Positions 9,806 through 16,967 of a stretch of DNA of 64,000 nt are shown one piece after another. Source of the DNA: Marinomonas vulgaris. Lineage in GTDB: Bacteria; Pseudomonadota; Gammaproteobacteria; Pseudomonadales; Marinomonadaceae. The stretch lies in contig NZ_JAGSSV010000003.1 of NCBI RefSeq assembly GCF_018145875.1, positions 151,240 to 215,239 of the forward strand. Direction: 5' to 3'. Under the pieces are notes generated by a model. It did not search any database, was not told the DNA's origin, and saw only the letters and a list, made by a program, of their open reading frames with translations. A program made the position numbers and the translations under genes. Each line of letters starts with the position of its first letter. The first letter of the stretch is position 1.

Positions 9806-10979
9806 GGCCGAACAATTCATAGTGAACGCGGTCTGCTTCGACGCCTAGCGTCAGCAGCTGTTGCTTGACGAACATCATGAAGCCCACTGGGCCGCAGAGG
9901 TAGAATTCGCCGTTGCTTAATGGCAGGCTGTCTTTTATTTCGTCGAGTTGCATTTTGCCTGCTATCGCGTCTTCGTTTGCGGTGCTGCCTTGCTCGTACC
10001 AGGTATGGACAGACAAATTCAGTGTGTCTTTTTGGCTGTTTACGTGGTCTTTGAACGAGTGTTGAGCCGCGTTTGCACAGGCATGCAAGTAGCTAACGGG
10101 TTGAGCGTATTGCTGTTTCGCCAAGGTATCTAGCATGGCTTGCATGGGTGTTAAGCCCACACCGCCAGAAATCAACACAACCGGTGTTTGCTTGTCTTGG
10201 AAGAAGAAGTCGCCTGCGGGTGGCATGGCTTCGATTTCATCCCCGACGTTGACGTGGTCGTGTAGGTAATTCGACATGACTCCCGCCATGTCGGCAGCGC
10301 CTTCGCGTTTCACACTGATACGATAATTTTGGCCATTGGGTGCAGTAGACAAAGAGTACTGACGAATTTCGTCGTATTCGTTACCTTTAGGGTGCAATTT
10401 TACGCCTAAGTATTGTCCAGGGATGTAATCGATCACCGCGCCGCCGTCGATCGGTTCCAGTACGAAGCTGGTGACTAACTCAGACTCTGCGGTTTTAGAC
10501 GCCACGCGAAAACGACGAAAATCCATCCAACCGCCCGCTTCAGCTGCACGCTCTTTGTACAGGTCGGCTTCTATCTTGATGAAAATATCTGCCAACTGGC
10601 CGTACGCCGCCACCCAAGCTTCTTCTACGTTTGGAGTAAAAGCATCGGGTGCCAATTCACGCAATGTTTCGATTAGATGATGGCCGACAATGGCGTATTG
10701 GTCTGGCTGAATATTAAAACTGGTGTGTTTATGCGCGATGCGCATCACGGCACCAGTAAGCACTTCCAAGTTATCGATGTGCGTTGCGTAGGCCGCAATG
10801 GCGTTAAACAACGCCGCTGGCTGACCGCCCGTTTTTTGGTGAGTCATGTTGAACACATGCTTAAGTTCAGGATTATGCTGAAACATGCGTTTGTAGAAAT
10901 ATTCGGTAATAGCAGGGCCGGCAGACGCTAGTAGAGGAATGGTAGAACGCACTGTGTCTATGTGTTGTTGAGATAACAT
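9789..10979 (-). CDS. hmp: Flavohaemoglobin, nitric oxide dioxygenase
   Basis: A 396-residue Hmp protein of standard size. The N-terminal globin domain (about 1-138) carries the proximal haem His in RIAHKHTSF near residue 85. The FAD-binding barrel has RQYSLST near 205, and the NAD-binding domain has ISGGVGLTPMQAM near 270 and a final YELFGPH. It oxidises NO to nitrate with O2 and NAD(P)H in the cytoplasm. It is divergent from norR, and its upstream region carries a sigma54 promoter and NorR-type sites, so NO-induced expression is expected. The stop codon sits at the start of a three-copy 17-bp repeat. Confidence 0.95.
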   Translation of the reverse strand: MLSQQHIDTVRSTIPLLASAGPAITEYFYKRMFQHNPELKHVFNMTHQKTGGQPAALFNAIAAYATHIDNLEVLTGAVMRIAHKHTSFNIQPDQYAIVGHHLIETLRELAPDAFTPNVEEAWVAAYGQLADIFIKIEADLYKERAAEAGGWMDFRRFRVASKTAESELVTSFVLEPIDGGAVIDYIPGQYLGVKLHPKGNEYDEIRQYSLSTAPNGQNYRISVKREGAADMAGVMSNYLHDHVNVGDEIEAMPPAGDFFFQDKQTPVVLISGGVGLTPMQAMLDTLAKQQYAQPVSYLHACANAAQHSFKDHVNSQKDTLNLSVHTWYEQGSTANEDAIAGKMQLDEIKDSLPLSNGEFYLCGPVGFMMFVKQQLLTLGVEADRVHYELFGPHKDV

Positions 10980-11037
10980 GGTTGTTTCCTTTTTAATGAA
11001 TCAGTAAATGAAAATGTCACTGAATTAAATTGACTAT

Positions 11038-11053
11038 TGCGAAGGCCGTGCCA
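11038..11053 (-). promoter_or_regulatory. Sigma54 promoter of hmp
   Basis: On the minus strand TGGCACG-GCCT-TCGCA matches the -24/-12 consensus TGGCACG-N4-TTGCW in all but one consensus position, with correct GG-to-GC spacing. Transcription would start near 11027, about 48 bases before the hmp ATG. Confidence 0.82.
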
Positions 11054-11104
11054 AGTTATAAAATATATATAAATCAGTCACTTGAATTAATCTTATAAAA
11101 AATA

Positions 11105-11119
11105 GAGTCAATAAGACTC
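11105..11119. promoter_or_regulatory. Putative NorR-binding site 2
   Basis: GAGTC-AATAA-GACTC contains the GT-N7-AC core recognised by NorR. Its centre is 44 bp from site 1, close to four helical turns, and it lies upstream of the hmp sigma54 promoter. A weaker half-site (CAGTC) follows at 11075. Confidence 0.62.
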
Positions 11120-11144
11120 GATTAAATAAAAATCTATATGATAT

Positions 11145-11167
11145 GTTTGAGTCAAATTGACTCAAAC
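11145..11167. promoter_or_regulatory. Putative NorR-binding site 1
   Basis: GTTTGAGTC-AAATT-GACTCAAAC is a perfect 9-5-9 palindrome with the GT-N7-AC core of NorR enhancer sites. It lies 30 bp before the norR start, so it could also mediate autorepression of norR. Confidence 0.7.
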
Positions 11168-11196
11168 AACGAACCAGGAATGAAGCATAGCCACCG

Positions 11197-12816
11197 ATGA
11201 ATCATATTTCCAACAATGCCCTACTCAGCTTTGCGTTAGACCTTGCCAGCGCGGTGACCCAGCCGAATCGCTTCGAGCAATTGGTTAATGCCATACGAGC
11301 AACGATCAATTGCGATGCAGTGGTTCTCTTGATTCGCCACCATGAGGTATTGACGCCCATTGCGCAGCGCGGCTTATCGGAAGATTTAATGGGGCGTCGT
11401 TTTGTCATCAATGAACACCCGAGGCTAAAAGAAATCTGCGCGGGGCATTATCCGGTGCGTTTTCCCAGTCATTCAACCTTGCCCGACCCTTACGATGGTA
11501 TGGTGGTTGGCTATGGTGAGCATTTGCCCGTGCATTCTTGTATGGGCGTGCCCTTGTATTTAGAAGGCGAATTAATGGGCGTGGTGACATTAGACAGCAT
11601 TCAGCCCGGCGTTTTTGATGAAATAGACAACCGTGCCTTAGAAATTATTGGCACCATGGCGGCGATGACGCTAAACACCTCGATGTTGATGGAGCGACTC
11701 GAAAACCAGTCTCAGCACGCCCAAGATGTGCTAAAAGTGATGAACGAGCAGCCAAGCGAAATGATCGGTCAAAGCAAGGCGATGCAAGCTCTTAAACAAT
11801 CGATTCAGTTGGTTGCCTCGTCCGATTTTACCACCCTCATAGAAGGGGAAACTGGCGTCGGTAAAGAGCTGGTGGCGCGCTCTCTACACGAACAGTCTTC
11901 CCGTGGCGATGCGCCCATGGTGTACGTCAATTGCGCCGCGATTCCGCAACACTTAATTGAAAGCGAATTGTTTGGGCATGTAAAAGGGGCGTTTACGGGA
12001 GCGGATCGTGACCGAGAAGGAAAGTTTCTGCTCGCCGATGGTGGCACTTTGCTGTTAGACGAAATCGGCGAGCTGCCTTTAGAAGTACAAGGCACGTTAT
12101 TGCGTGCCATTCAAAATCAAGAAATTCAGGCGGTTGGTAAAGATCAGGTGCGAAAAGTCGATGTGCGTATTCTCGCGGCCACCAATCGACATTTAGAAAC
12201 CGAGGTGGCTGAACAGCGCTTTCGCGCCGATTTATTTCATCGCTTGAGCGTGTTTCCCATTCAGGTGCCCGCATTACGTGAGCGTAAAGGGGATATTCCC
12301 TTGTTAGCGGGATTTTTCGCCGAGCGTTTTCGACGCAAATTAGGTTTACAGCAACTGACCCTTTCCGTCGCTGCGATTGAATTGCTCGAAGCCTATCATT
12401 GGCCGGGCAATGTACGAGAGCTGGAGCACGTGATTTCCCGAGCGGCTTTGTTTGCTAAAGCAGAAGCCACCAAATCGGCGCAAAAGAGCGGTATTACCGT
12501 GATAACGCCGGCTCATCTAACAGGGTTACAGATAAATAATAACCCAATGAAAAAGACACAATCCAATTGGCTAGAAACCGACTTGCCACAAGCCGATATT
12601 TCACAAAACAGCTTGCCACAACACAACATGGTTGAAACGGTGGATTTACGAGAAAAAACAGAGAGTTACCAACGTGGCTTGATCCGACACGCGTTAGAGA
12701 AAAATGACGGCAATTGGACAAAAGCCGCGCAACAGCTTTCGATGGATCGCGCCAATCTAGCGCGATTGGCGAAACGTCTGGGTATTTACGTGTTGAAAGA
12801 CATTCGTAGCGAATAG
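11197..12816 (+). CDS. norR: NO-responsive sigma54-dependent activator
   Basis: A 539-residue enhancer-binding protein with an N-terminal GAF sensor (about 1-180) that in NorR holds a mononuclear iron centre reacting with NO. It continues with an AAA+ domain showing Walker A GETGVGKE, the sigma54-contacting GAFTGA loop and Walker B GGTLLLDEIGE. A C-terminal Fis-type helix-turn-helix (NWTKAAQQLSMDRANLARL, about 510-528) completes it. It is divergent from hmp with NorR-type palindromes between them. A longer than usual linker (about 440-490) separates the AAA+ and DNA-binding domains. The convergent truncated haemoglobin gene ends 6 bp away. Confidence 0.93.
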   Translation: MNHISNNALLSFALDLASAVTQPNRFEQLVNAIRATINCDAVVLLIRHHEVLTPIAQRGLSEDLMGRRFVINEHPRLKEICAGHYPVRFPSHSTLPDPYDGMVVGYGEHLPVHSCMGVPLYLEGELMGVVTLDSIQPGVFDEIDNRALEIIGTMAAMTLNTSMLMERLENQSQHAQDVLKVMNEQPSEMIGQSKAMQALKQSIQLVASSDFTTLIEGETGVGKELVARSLHEQSSRGDAPMVYVNCAAIPQHLIESELFGHVKGAFTGADRDREGKFLLADGGTLLLDEIGELPLEVQGTLLRAIQNQEIQAVGKDQVRKVDVRILAATNRHLETEVAEQRFRADLFHRLSVFPIQVPALRERKGDIPLLAGFFAERFRRKLGLQQLTLSVAAIELLEAYHWPGNVRELEHVISRAALFAKAEATKSAQKSGITVITPAHLTGLQINNNPMKKTQSNWLETDLPQADISQNSLPQHNMVETVDLREKTESYQRGLIRHALEKNDGNWTKAAQQLSMDRANLARLAKRLGIYVLKDIRSE

Positions 12817-12822
12817 CGCCTT

Positions 12823-13248
12823 TTAGGCGTGGTTGGCGGCACTGACTTGGCGAATACGTTCAGCGGGAAATTCGAGTTTTGGTAATAAATACGCTTTTAG
12901 GTCGGCGGGATAATTGAGTTCATCCAATGCCACGGCCATGCAATCTAACCACATGGCTTTTTCTACTTCTGTAACCACAAGATGCGCATGTGCCTGCGGC
13001 AAACTCATGGCACCGTATTTCTTTGAAAACAAACGTTCTCCGCCCATCCAGCCGGACAAAAACGCCACCAATTTATCGATAGTGAGCGTCATGTCTTTTG
13101 GGTGCATGTCGTACAAGGGGCGAAATTCGGGTGTGTCGCCCATGATGCGATAAAAGGTTTCTACCAAGGATTGCAAACCTTCTACACCACCAATGGCCTG
13201 TAAAGTGCCGTCGGCTTCGCCGTAAGCGGGAGCGTGTGAAGAAGTCAT
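12823..13248 (-). CDS. Group II truncated haemoglobin
   Basis: A 141-residue 2-on-2 globin. The start ATG at 13248 has an AGAGGA site nine bases upstream; an open extension further upstream is antisense to the neighbouring gene. Features include IGGVEGLQSLVETFYRIM (helices A/B), FLSGWMGG, the proximal His in LPQAHAHLVV and the conserved MWLDCM containing the Trp typical of group II. Such globins bind O2 and NO and are linked to NO or peroxide stress, which fits the neighbouring norR-hmp pair. It follows the small membrane-protein gene with one base between stop and start. Confidence 0.88.
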   Translation of the reverse strand: MTSSHAPAYGEADGTLQAIGGVEGLQSLVETFYRIMGDTPEFRPLYDMHPKDMTLTIDKLVAFLSGWMGGERLFSKKYGAMSLPQAHAHLVVTEVEKAMWLDCMAVALDELNYPADLKAYLLPKLEFPAERIRQVSAANHA

Positions 13249-13249
13249 T

Positions 13250-13465
13250 TTATTTGTCCTCTTTTTTGGCTGGCGAGATTTTTTTCGCAGCCAATTTTTC
13301 TTCTTTTTCACGATCCATTTTGATCGAATTGCGGTAGCCGCCAAGCGCCGCAAGCGCACCAATGATAAGGCTCATGTAAAAAGGGATTTCAAACAACATG
13401 GTGATGCTGATGAAAACACAGCCAACGGCTAATGCCTCAAGATAGGGTCTCAATTGTTTTGACAT
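13250..13465 (-). CDS. Small membrane protein co-transcribed with the truncated haemoglobin
   Basis: A 71-residue protein with a short basic N-terminus, a long hydrophobic hairpin-like stretch (about residues 9-43, broken by EIPFY) and a Lys-rich cytoplasmic tail. The ATG at 13465 follows a GGAG site; an earlier in-frame start lacks one. I do not recognise a family. It is the first gene of a two-gene operon with the globin, so a membrane-anchoring or partner role is possible but only inferred. Confidence 0.65.
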   Translation of the reverse strand: MSKQLRPYLEALAVGCVFISITMLFEIPFYMSLIIGALAALGGYRNSIKMDREKEEKLAAKKISPAKKEDK

Positions 13466-13531
13466 AGAGTGTCTCCAGCGATGCAAAATAAACGCGAGTT
13501 TAGCAAACTTCTGTGATCATGTGCTCAGGAT

Positions 13532-13815
13532 TGTGGAAAAAACCATGAGTTATCCCAAAATAGGTTTTGTGAAATAATTTTCTTATTGATCTCGTTTTAA
13601 CGGATGAATCAGGCGGCGGCCTGTGGAAAAGTCGACATATAATAACTACTACGGCATTTTTTGAGATTATATGGTCTAGATTGAAGGTTAAAACCACTTT
13701 TGACGGCTTTTACTGTGAATAACCGCGCTTTTTTTCCACGCTGTTTTGGTTTGTATTTTATAATCGGGACAGTAATGTGGGTAAAAGGTTATCCACAATG
13801 TTTTATTTACCCACA
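13532..13815. other. Cluster of DnaA-box-like 9-mers
   Basis: Four sites fit the TTWTNCACA consensus: TGTGGAAAA at 13532-13540 and 13622-13630, TGTGAATAA at 13714-13722 and the perfect TTATCCACA at 13789-13797. One-mismatch sites are TTTTCCACG (13732-13740), TGTGGGTAA (13776-13784) and TTACCCACA (13807-13815). Two of these form an inverted pair around AAGG just before the MATE start. The intergenic stretch 13466-13797 contains no gene and has AT-rich tracts between the boxes. There is no dnaA, gidA or rpmH in the window to support a chromosomal origin. Confidence 0.55.
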
Positions 13816-15183
13816 AGCGAGCCCAGTGTGTCCAAGTTATCCTTAGCCTCTGTTTCTCATTCTTATCGAGAGAATCTGCCTCTTAATACCAAAATCTGGC
13901 GAATGGCCTGGCCACCGATGGTGGCAAACATCACCACGCCGTTATTGGGCTTGGTTGACACGGCGGTTGTTGGGCATTTAGGCACCGCTACCCATTTGGC
14001 GGCGGTGGCCATCGGAGCGAGCATTTTTAGCTTCTTGTTTTGGGCGTTTGGTTTTTTGCGCATGGGGTCGACGGGGCTGACTGCTCAGGCACTGGGGCAA
14101 GACGATCAGCGTCGTGTGCGAGAGTTGCTGTTGCAGTCTGTGTTGATGGGGGTTTTTATCGGCTTGATGCTGATCGCCTTTCGAGCGCCGATTATTGATT
14201 TGGCCATGACCTTAATGGAACCCAGCGCCGAAGTAGAACCTTGGGCGCGATTGTATTGTGAGGCGCGAATTTTTAGCGCACCGGCGGTACTGGCTGGCTA
14301 TGCCCTAATGGGCTGGTTTTTTGGCGTGCAGTATTCCAAAGGCCCCTTGTGGATGTTGTTGGTGATCAACATTGCCAACATGGTGCTGGATTATGCTGCG
14401 GTGTATGGTTTGGGAATGGCCAGTGACGGCGTGGCGTGGGCGACCGTGTTGTCTCATTACATCGGCGTCTTAGTAGCGGGAGTATTGGCTTGGCATAAAC
14501 TCAAGTGCTTTTCGGGTCATGTGCCCCTACGAGCATTGGCGAAATGGCGCGAATACATCGCTTTGGTGCAGGTGAACCGTTACTTGTTTGTGCGAACGAT
14601 TTTGTTGTTGCTGGTGATGATGTTTTTCACCGCTCAAGGCGCTCGCCAAGGGGATTCTATTCTGGCGGCCAACGCCGTGCTATTGACCTTTTTGATGATT
14701 ATTTCCAACGCGCTAGACGGCTTTGCCTTTTCGGTAGAAGCCTTATGTGGCGAATATTACGGCCGCAAAGACAAGGCGAATTTTAAAAAGGTGATTCGCC
14801 TTTCAACCTATTGGGCCTTGTTAGCGGCGTTGATTTTAATGCTGATTTTCTGGCTGTCGGGCAATCAAATCATTGCTTTACTGACCAGCGTACAAAGTGT
14901 GCGCGACGATGCCGCACTGTACCTACCTTGGCTGATCTTCTTTCCACTTTTGGGTATTTGGTCGTTTATGCTAGACGGCATTTTTATCGGCACCACCAGT
15001 GTGAAGCAAATGCAAAACACCATGATTCTTTGCGTACTCGGCGTTTTTTTCCCTTTGTGGTTTATGACACAGGGCTTGGGGAACCATGGATTATGGCTAA
15101 GCCAAGCTGTGTTGTTTATTGCCAGAGCCGTGACCCTTTATTGGTGTTATTTACAAAACATGAAAAAAGACGTTTGGTTTTAA
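13798..15183 (+). CDS. MATE-family (DinF-like) multidrug/Na+ antiporter
   Basis: A 461-residue polytopic inner-membrane protein with about twelve hydrophobic segments. The first repeat carries the MATE signature MAWPPMVANITTPLLGLVDTAVVGHLG, and GFLRMGSTGLTAQALG follows. This pattern is characteristic of the DinF branch. I chose the ATG at 13798, which has AAGG upstream; an in-frame GTG at 13777 is less well placed. It probably exports organic cations or other toxic compounds in exchange for H+ or Na+. The start region overlaps the DnaA-box cluster. Confidence 0.88.
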   Translation: MFYLPTSEPSVSKLSLASVSHSYRENLPLNTKIWRMAWPPMVANITTPLLGLVDTAVVGHLGTATHLAAVAIGASIFSFLFWAFGFLRMGSTGLTAQALGQDDQRRVRELLLQSVLMGVFIGLMLIAFRAPIIDLAMTLMEPSAEVEPWARLYCEARIFSAPAVLAGYALMGWFFGVQYSKGPLWMLLVINIANMVLDYAAVYGLGMASDGVAWATVLSHYIGVLVAGVLAWHKLKCFSGHVPLRALAKWREYIALVQVNRYLFVRTILLLLVMMFFTAQGARQGDSILAANAVLLTFLMIISNALDGFAFSVEALCGEYYGRKDKANFKKVIRLSTYWALLAALILMLIFWLSGNQIIALLTSVQSVRDDAALYLPWLIFFPLLGIWSFMLDGIFIGTTSVKQMQNTMILCVLGVFFPLWFMTQGLGNHGLWLSQAVLFIARAVTLYWCYLQNMKKDVWF

Positions 15184-15262
15184 TTGATTAATAAATGACA
15201 ACGCTAAATATTTTTTCTCATTGTTATAATAAATAAATGTTTATTCTACCTAACATTTTTTA

Positions 15263-15283
15263 TTGTAAAGAAAAGCTTTACAA
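15263..15283. promoter_or_regulatory. Palindromic element upstream of the AT-rich OMP gene
   Basis: TTGTAAAG-AAAAG-CTTTACAA is a perfect 8-5-8 inverted repeat, and a third copy of TTGTAAAG lies at 15316-15323 overlapping the ribosome binding site. The arrangement suggests an operator for an unknown regulator. Confidence 0.5.
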
Positions 15284-15331
15284 ACCAAGTAGACTGATTA
15301 AAAATCCATCCTTCATTGTAAAGGGACATGG

Positions 15332-15889
15332 ATGATTATTATGAATCTTAGAAAAAAATTGGCTTTAGGTTGTGTTGCTATGGCGGCAGTAAGTTATACA
15401 GGATCAGCATTGAGTGCTGTAAGAGCTCAAGTTGGTGTTGGTCTTTTTGATGAATTATTTGTCTATAAAAACGATAGCTTAGAAGCAAATTTAACAGGTT
15501 ACTCTCTACAAGTTCGTACGTTTGGCGGCAAGCATTTTGCATCAGATTTTGGCATTCAAAAAGGAAATAGTTTAGAGGCAACTCAAGGTAATATTAGTGT
15601 AAAAGTAGATGGGTATGAATCCACCGCTTTGTACTTTAATTGGTTATTAACAACAGAAATTCAACCGAATTTAGCTTATGGATACCTTGGTTTAGGTTTA
15701 TTTCATGACACGCTGGAATATAATGACCTGTCATATACAGCAACAGGTTTACAGATTCCTATTGGCATAGGCTATCAGTTTCAAAGATTTGCAGTAGAGT
15801 ATCAGCTGCAGTTTAGAAGCGCAGATGATTATTCATCATCCTTAGAAAGTGTTGATGTCGGTACATTAAGTTTGTTGTTAGCCTTTTAG
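15332..15889 (+). CDS. Small outer-membrane beta-barrel-like protein
   Basis: A 185-residue exported protein with a signal peptide (basic MNLRKK, hydrophobic core, cleavage near ALSA). Alternating polar/hydrophobic strands follow, and the last strand ends in Phe (LSLLLAF), the usual outer-membrane assembly signal. AAGGG six bases before the ATG supports the start. I do not recognise a named family; eight-stranded barrels of this size are typical. Base composition is clearly richer in A+T than the flanking genes, and a palindrome lies upstream, so it may have been acquired separately. Confidence 0.7.
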   Translation: MIIMNLRKKLALGCVAMAAVSYTGSALSAVRAQVGVGLFDELFVYKNDSLEANLTGYSLQVRTFGGKHFASDFGIQKGNSLEATQGNISVKVDGYESTALYFNWLLTTEIQPNLAYGYLGLGLFHDTLEYNDLSYTATGLQIPIGIGYQFQRFAVEYQLQFRSADDYSSSLESVDVGTLSLLLAF

Positions 15890-15909
15890 TTTTTTATCTA
15901 TAAGCTGTT

Positions 15910-15950
15910 AATATATCAGTAAGTTAAATATTTAAGCTTACTGATATATT
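15910..15950. terminator. Bidirectional hairpin between the OMP and lldR-like genes
   Basis: AATATATCAGTAAG and CTTACTGATATATT form a perfect 14-bp stem with a 13-base loop between two convergent stop codons. The stem is AT-rich and has no clear T tract. Confidence 0.5.
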
Positions 15951-15954
15951 GTAT

Positions 15955-16743
15955 TCACTCTTTTACTCCATTCATTCCTTGGTGCTCACTTCTTCTCAGG
16001 GATCGTTGAATACGCGTTTCTTCTTGTCTTATCTTCAATAGGTTGTCTTCTACAAAGACGAGGTGATCGTGAGCGGCGCGGCGAGCTGCCTCGGCGTCGC
16101 CTGCCATGATGGCTTGGTACAAATTAGTGTGTTGTTCCATAACGAGCTGTCGAGCGGCTTTTTTCTCAAACAGGTTTTTCAAATTGCTTGAAATACTCTT
16201 GGCCAACATGGTGTGTAAGCTGCGCAAAGTGTGTTGCAGCACCACGTTGTGGGCGGATTCGGCGATGATCAGATGAAATTCCACATCGAGTTTGGCTTCT
16301 AGAGCAAACGCTTGGTTTTGGTTCGCTTCGACGAGCTGTTCGAAGCAGTGAGTGAGTTTGGCTTTGTCGGCGTCGGTGCTGCGCAAGGCCGCATAATAAG
16401 CCGCGAGACTTTCCAGTGCGTCGCGAAATTCCAGTTGATCGTATAAAAACTCATCGTGGGAACTGATCAAGTCCTGCAAAGGGTCAGCAAACGAGCTGCC
16501 AAGCTGATCGGAAACGTAAGTGCCGCCGCCATGGCGACTGAACAATACGCCACGAGCCACCAATTTCTGTATCGCTTCGCGTAATGACGGGCGAGAGACC
16601 TCAAAACGCGCGGCCAATTCTCGCTCTGGCGGTAACTTTTGCCCTGCGCCAAAACTGCCTTCTAAAATCATGCTTTCCAGTTCCTGCACTATCATGTCGG
16701 AGATTTTTGGTTGTTTGACGCGATTAAATGGCTTGATGTCCAT
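15955..16743 (-). CDS. FadR-subfamily GntR regulator (LldR/PdhR-like)
   Basis: A 262-residue repressor with an N-terminal winged helix (SDMIVQELESMILEGSFGAGQKLPPERELAARFEVSRPSLREA region, about 13-55). The C-terminal FCD ligand domain has metal-binding His residues in FHLIIAESAHN and AHDHLVFVE. The ATG at 16743 follows AGGAA; an earlier in-frame start is less likely. It is divergent from a D-lactate dehydrogenase gene with a TGGT-N3-ACCA palindrome between them, the pattern of LldR. The effector is therefore likely lactate, but glycolate or another hydroxyacid is possible. Confidence 0.8.
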   Translation of the reverse strand: MDIKPFNRVKQPKISDMIVQELESMILEGSFGAGQKLPPERELAARFEVSRPSLREAIQKLVARGVLFSRHGGGTYVSDQLGSSFADPLQDLISSHDEFLYDQLEFRDALESLAAYYAALRSTDADKAKLTHCFEQLVEANQNQAFALEAKLDVEFHLIIAESAHNVVLQHTLRSLHTMLAKSISSNLKNLFEKKAARQLVMEQHTNLYQAIMAGDAEAARRAAHDHLVFVEDNLLKIRQEETRIQRSLRRSEHQGMNGVKE

Positions 16744-16863
16744 GGGGTTCCTAACGTTCTGTGCTTGAATAAAAAGTATGAAGTTCACTGTACAAACAAT
16801 GATCGTAATTTAGGTTGACAAACTTCGGTCAGATTCTTAATGTGCTCTGTATTTATAGGGTAA

Positions 16864-16878
16864 ATTGGTCTTACCAAT
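16864..16878. promoter_or_regulatory. LldR/FadR-type operator
   Basis: ATTGGT-CTT-ACCAAT is a perfect inverted repeat with the TNGT-N3-ACNA core of FadR-subfamily GntR proteins and close to known LldR sites. It lies between the divergent regulator and D-lactate dehydrogenase genes. A second palindrome, CCATTAATTAATGG, sits at 16883-16896. Confidence 0.72.
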
Positions 16879-16967
16879 ATGTCCATTAATTAATGGTCTA
16901 TTGTTAACCTGTTATCTTCACAAAAATAACAACTTGCTTGAACTGGCTTTATGCCATGGGATGTCTG

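Noticed and set aside
12823..13362. Longer start for the truncated haemoglobin
   Set aside because: The leader is Lys/Arg-rich read-through of the upstream gene in another frame; ATG 13248 has the ribosome binding site.
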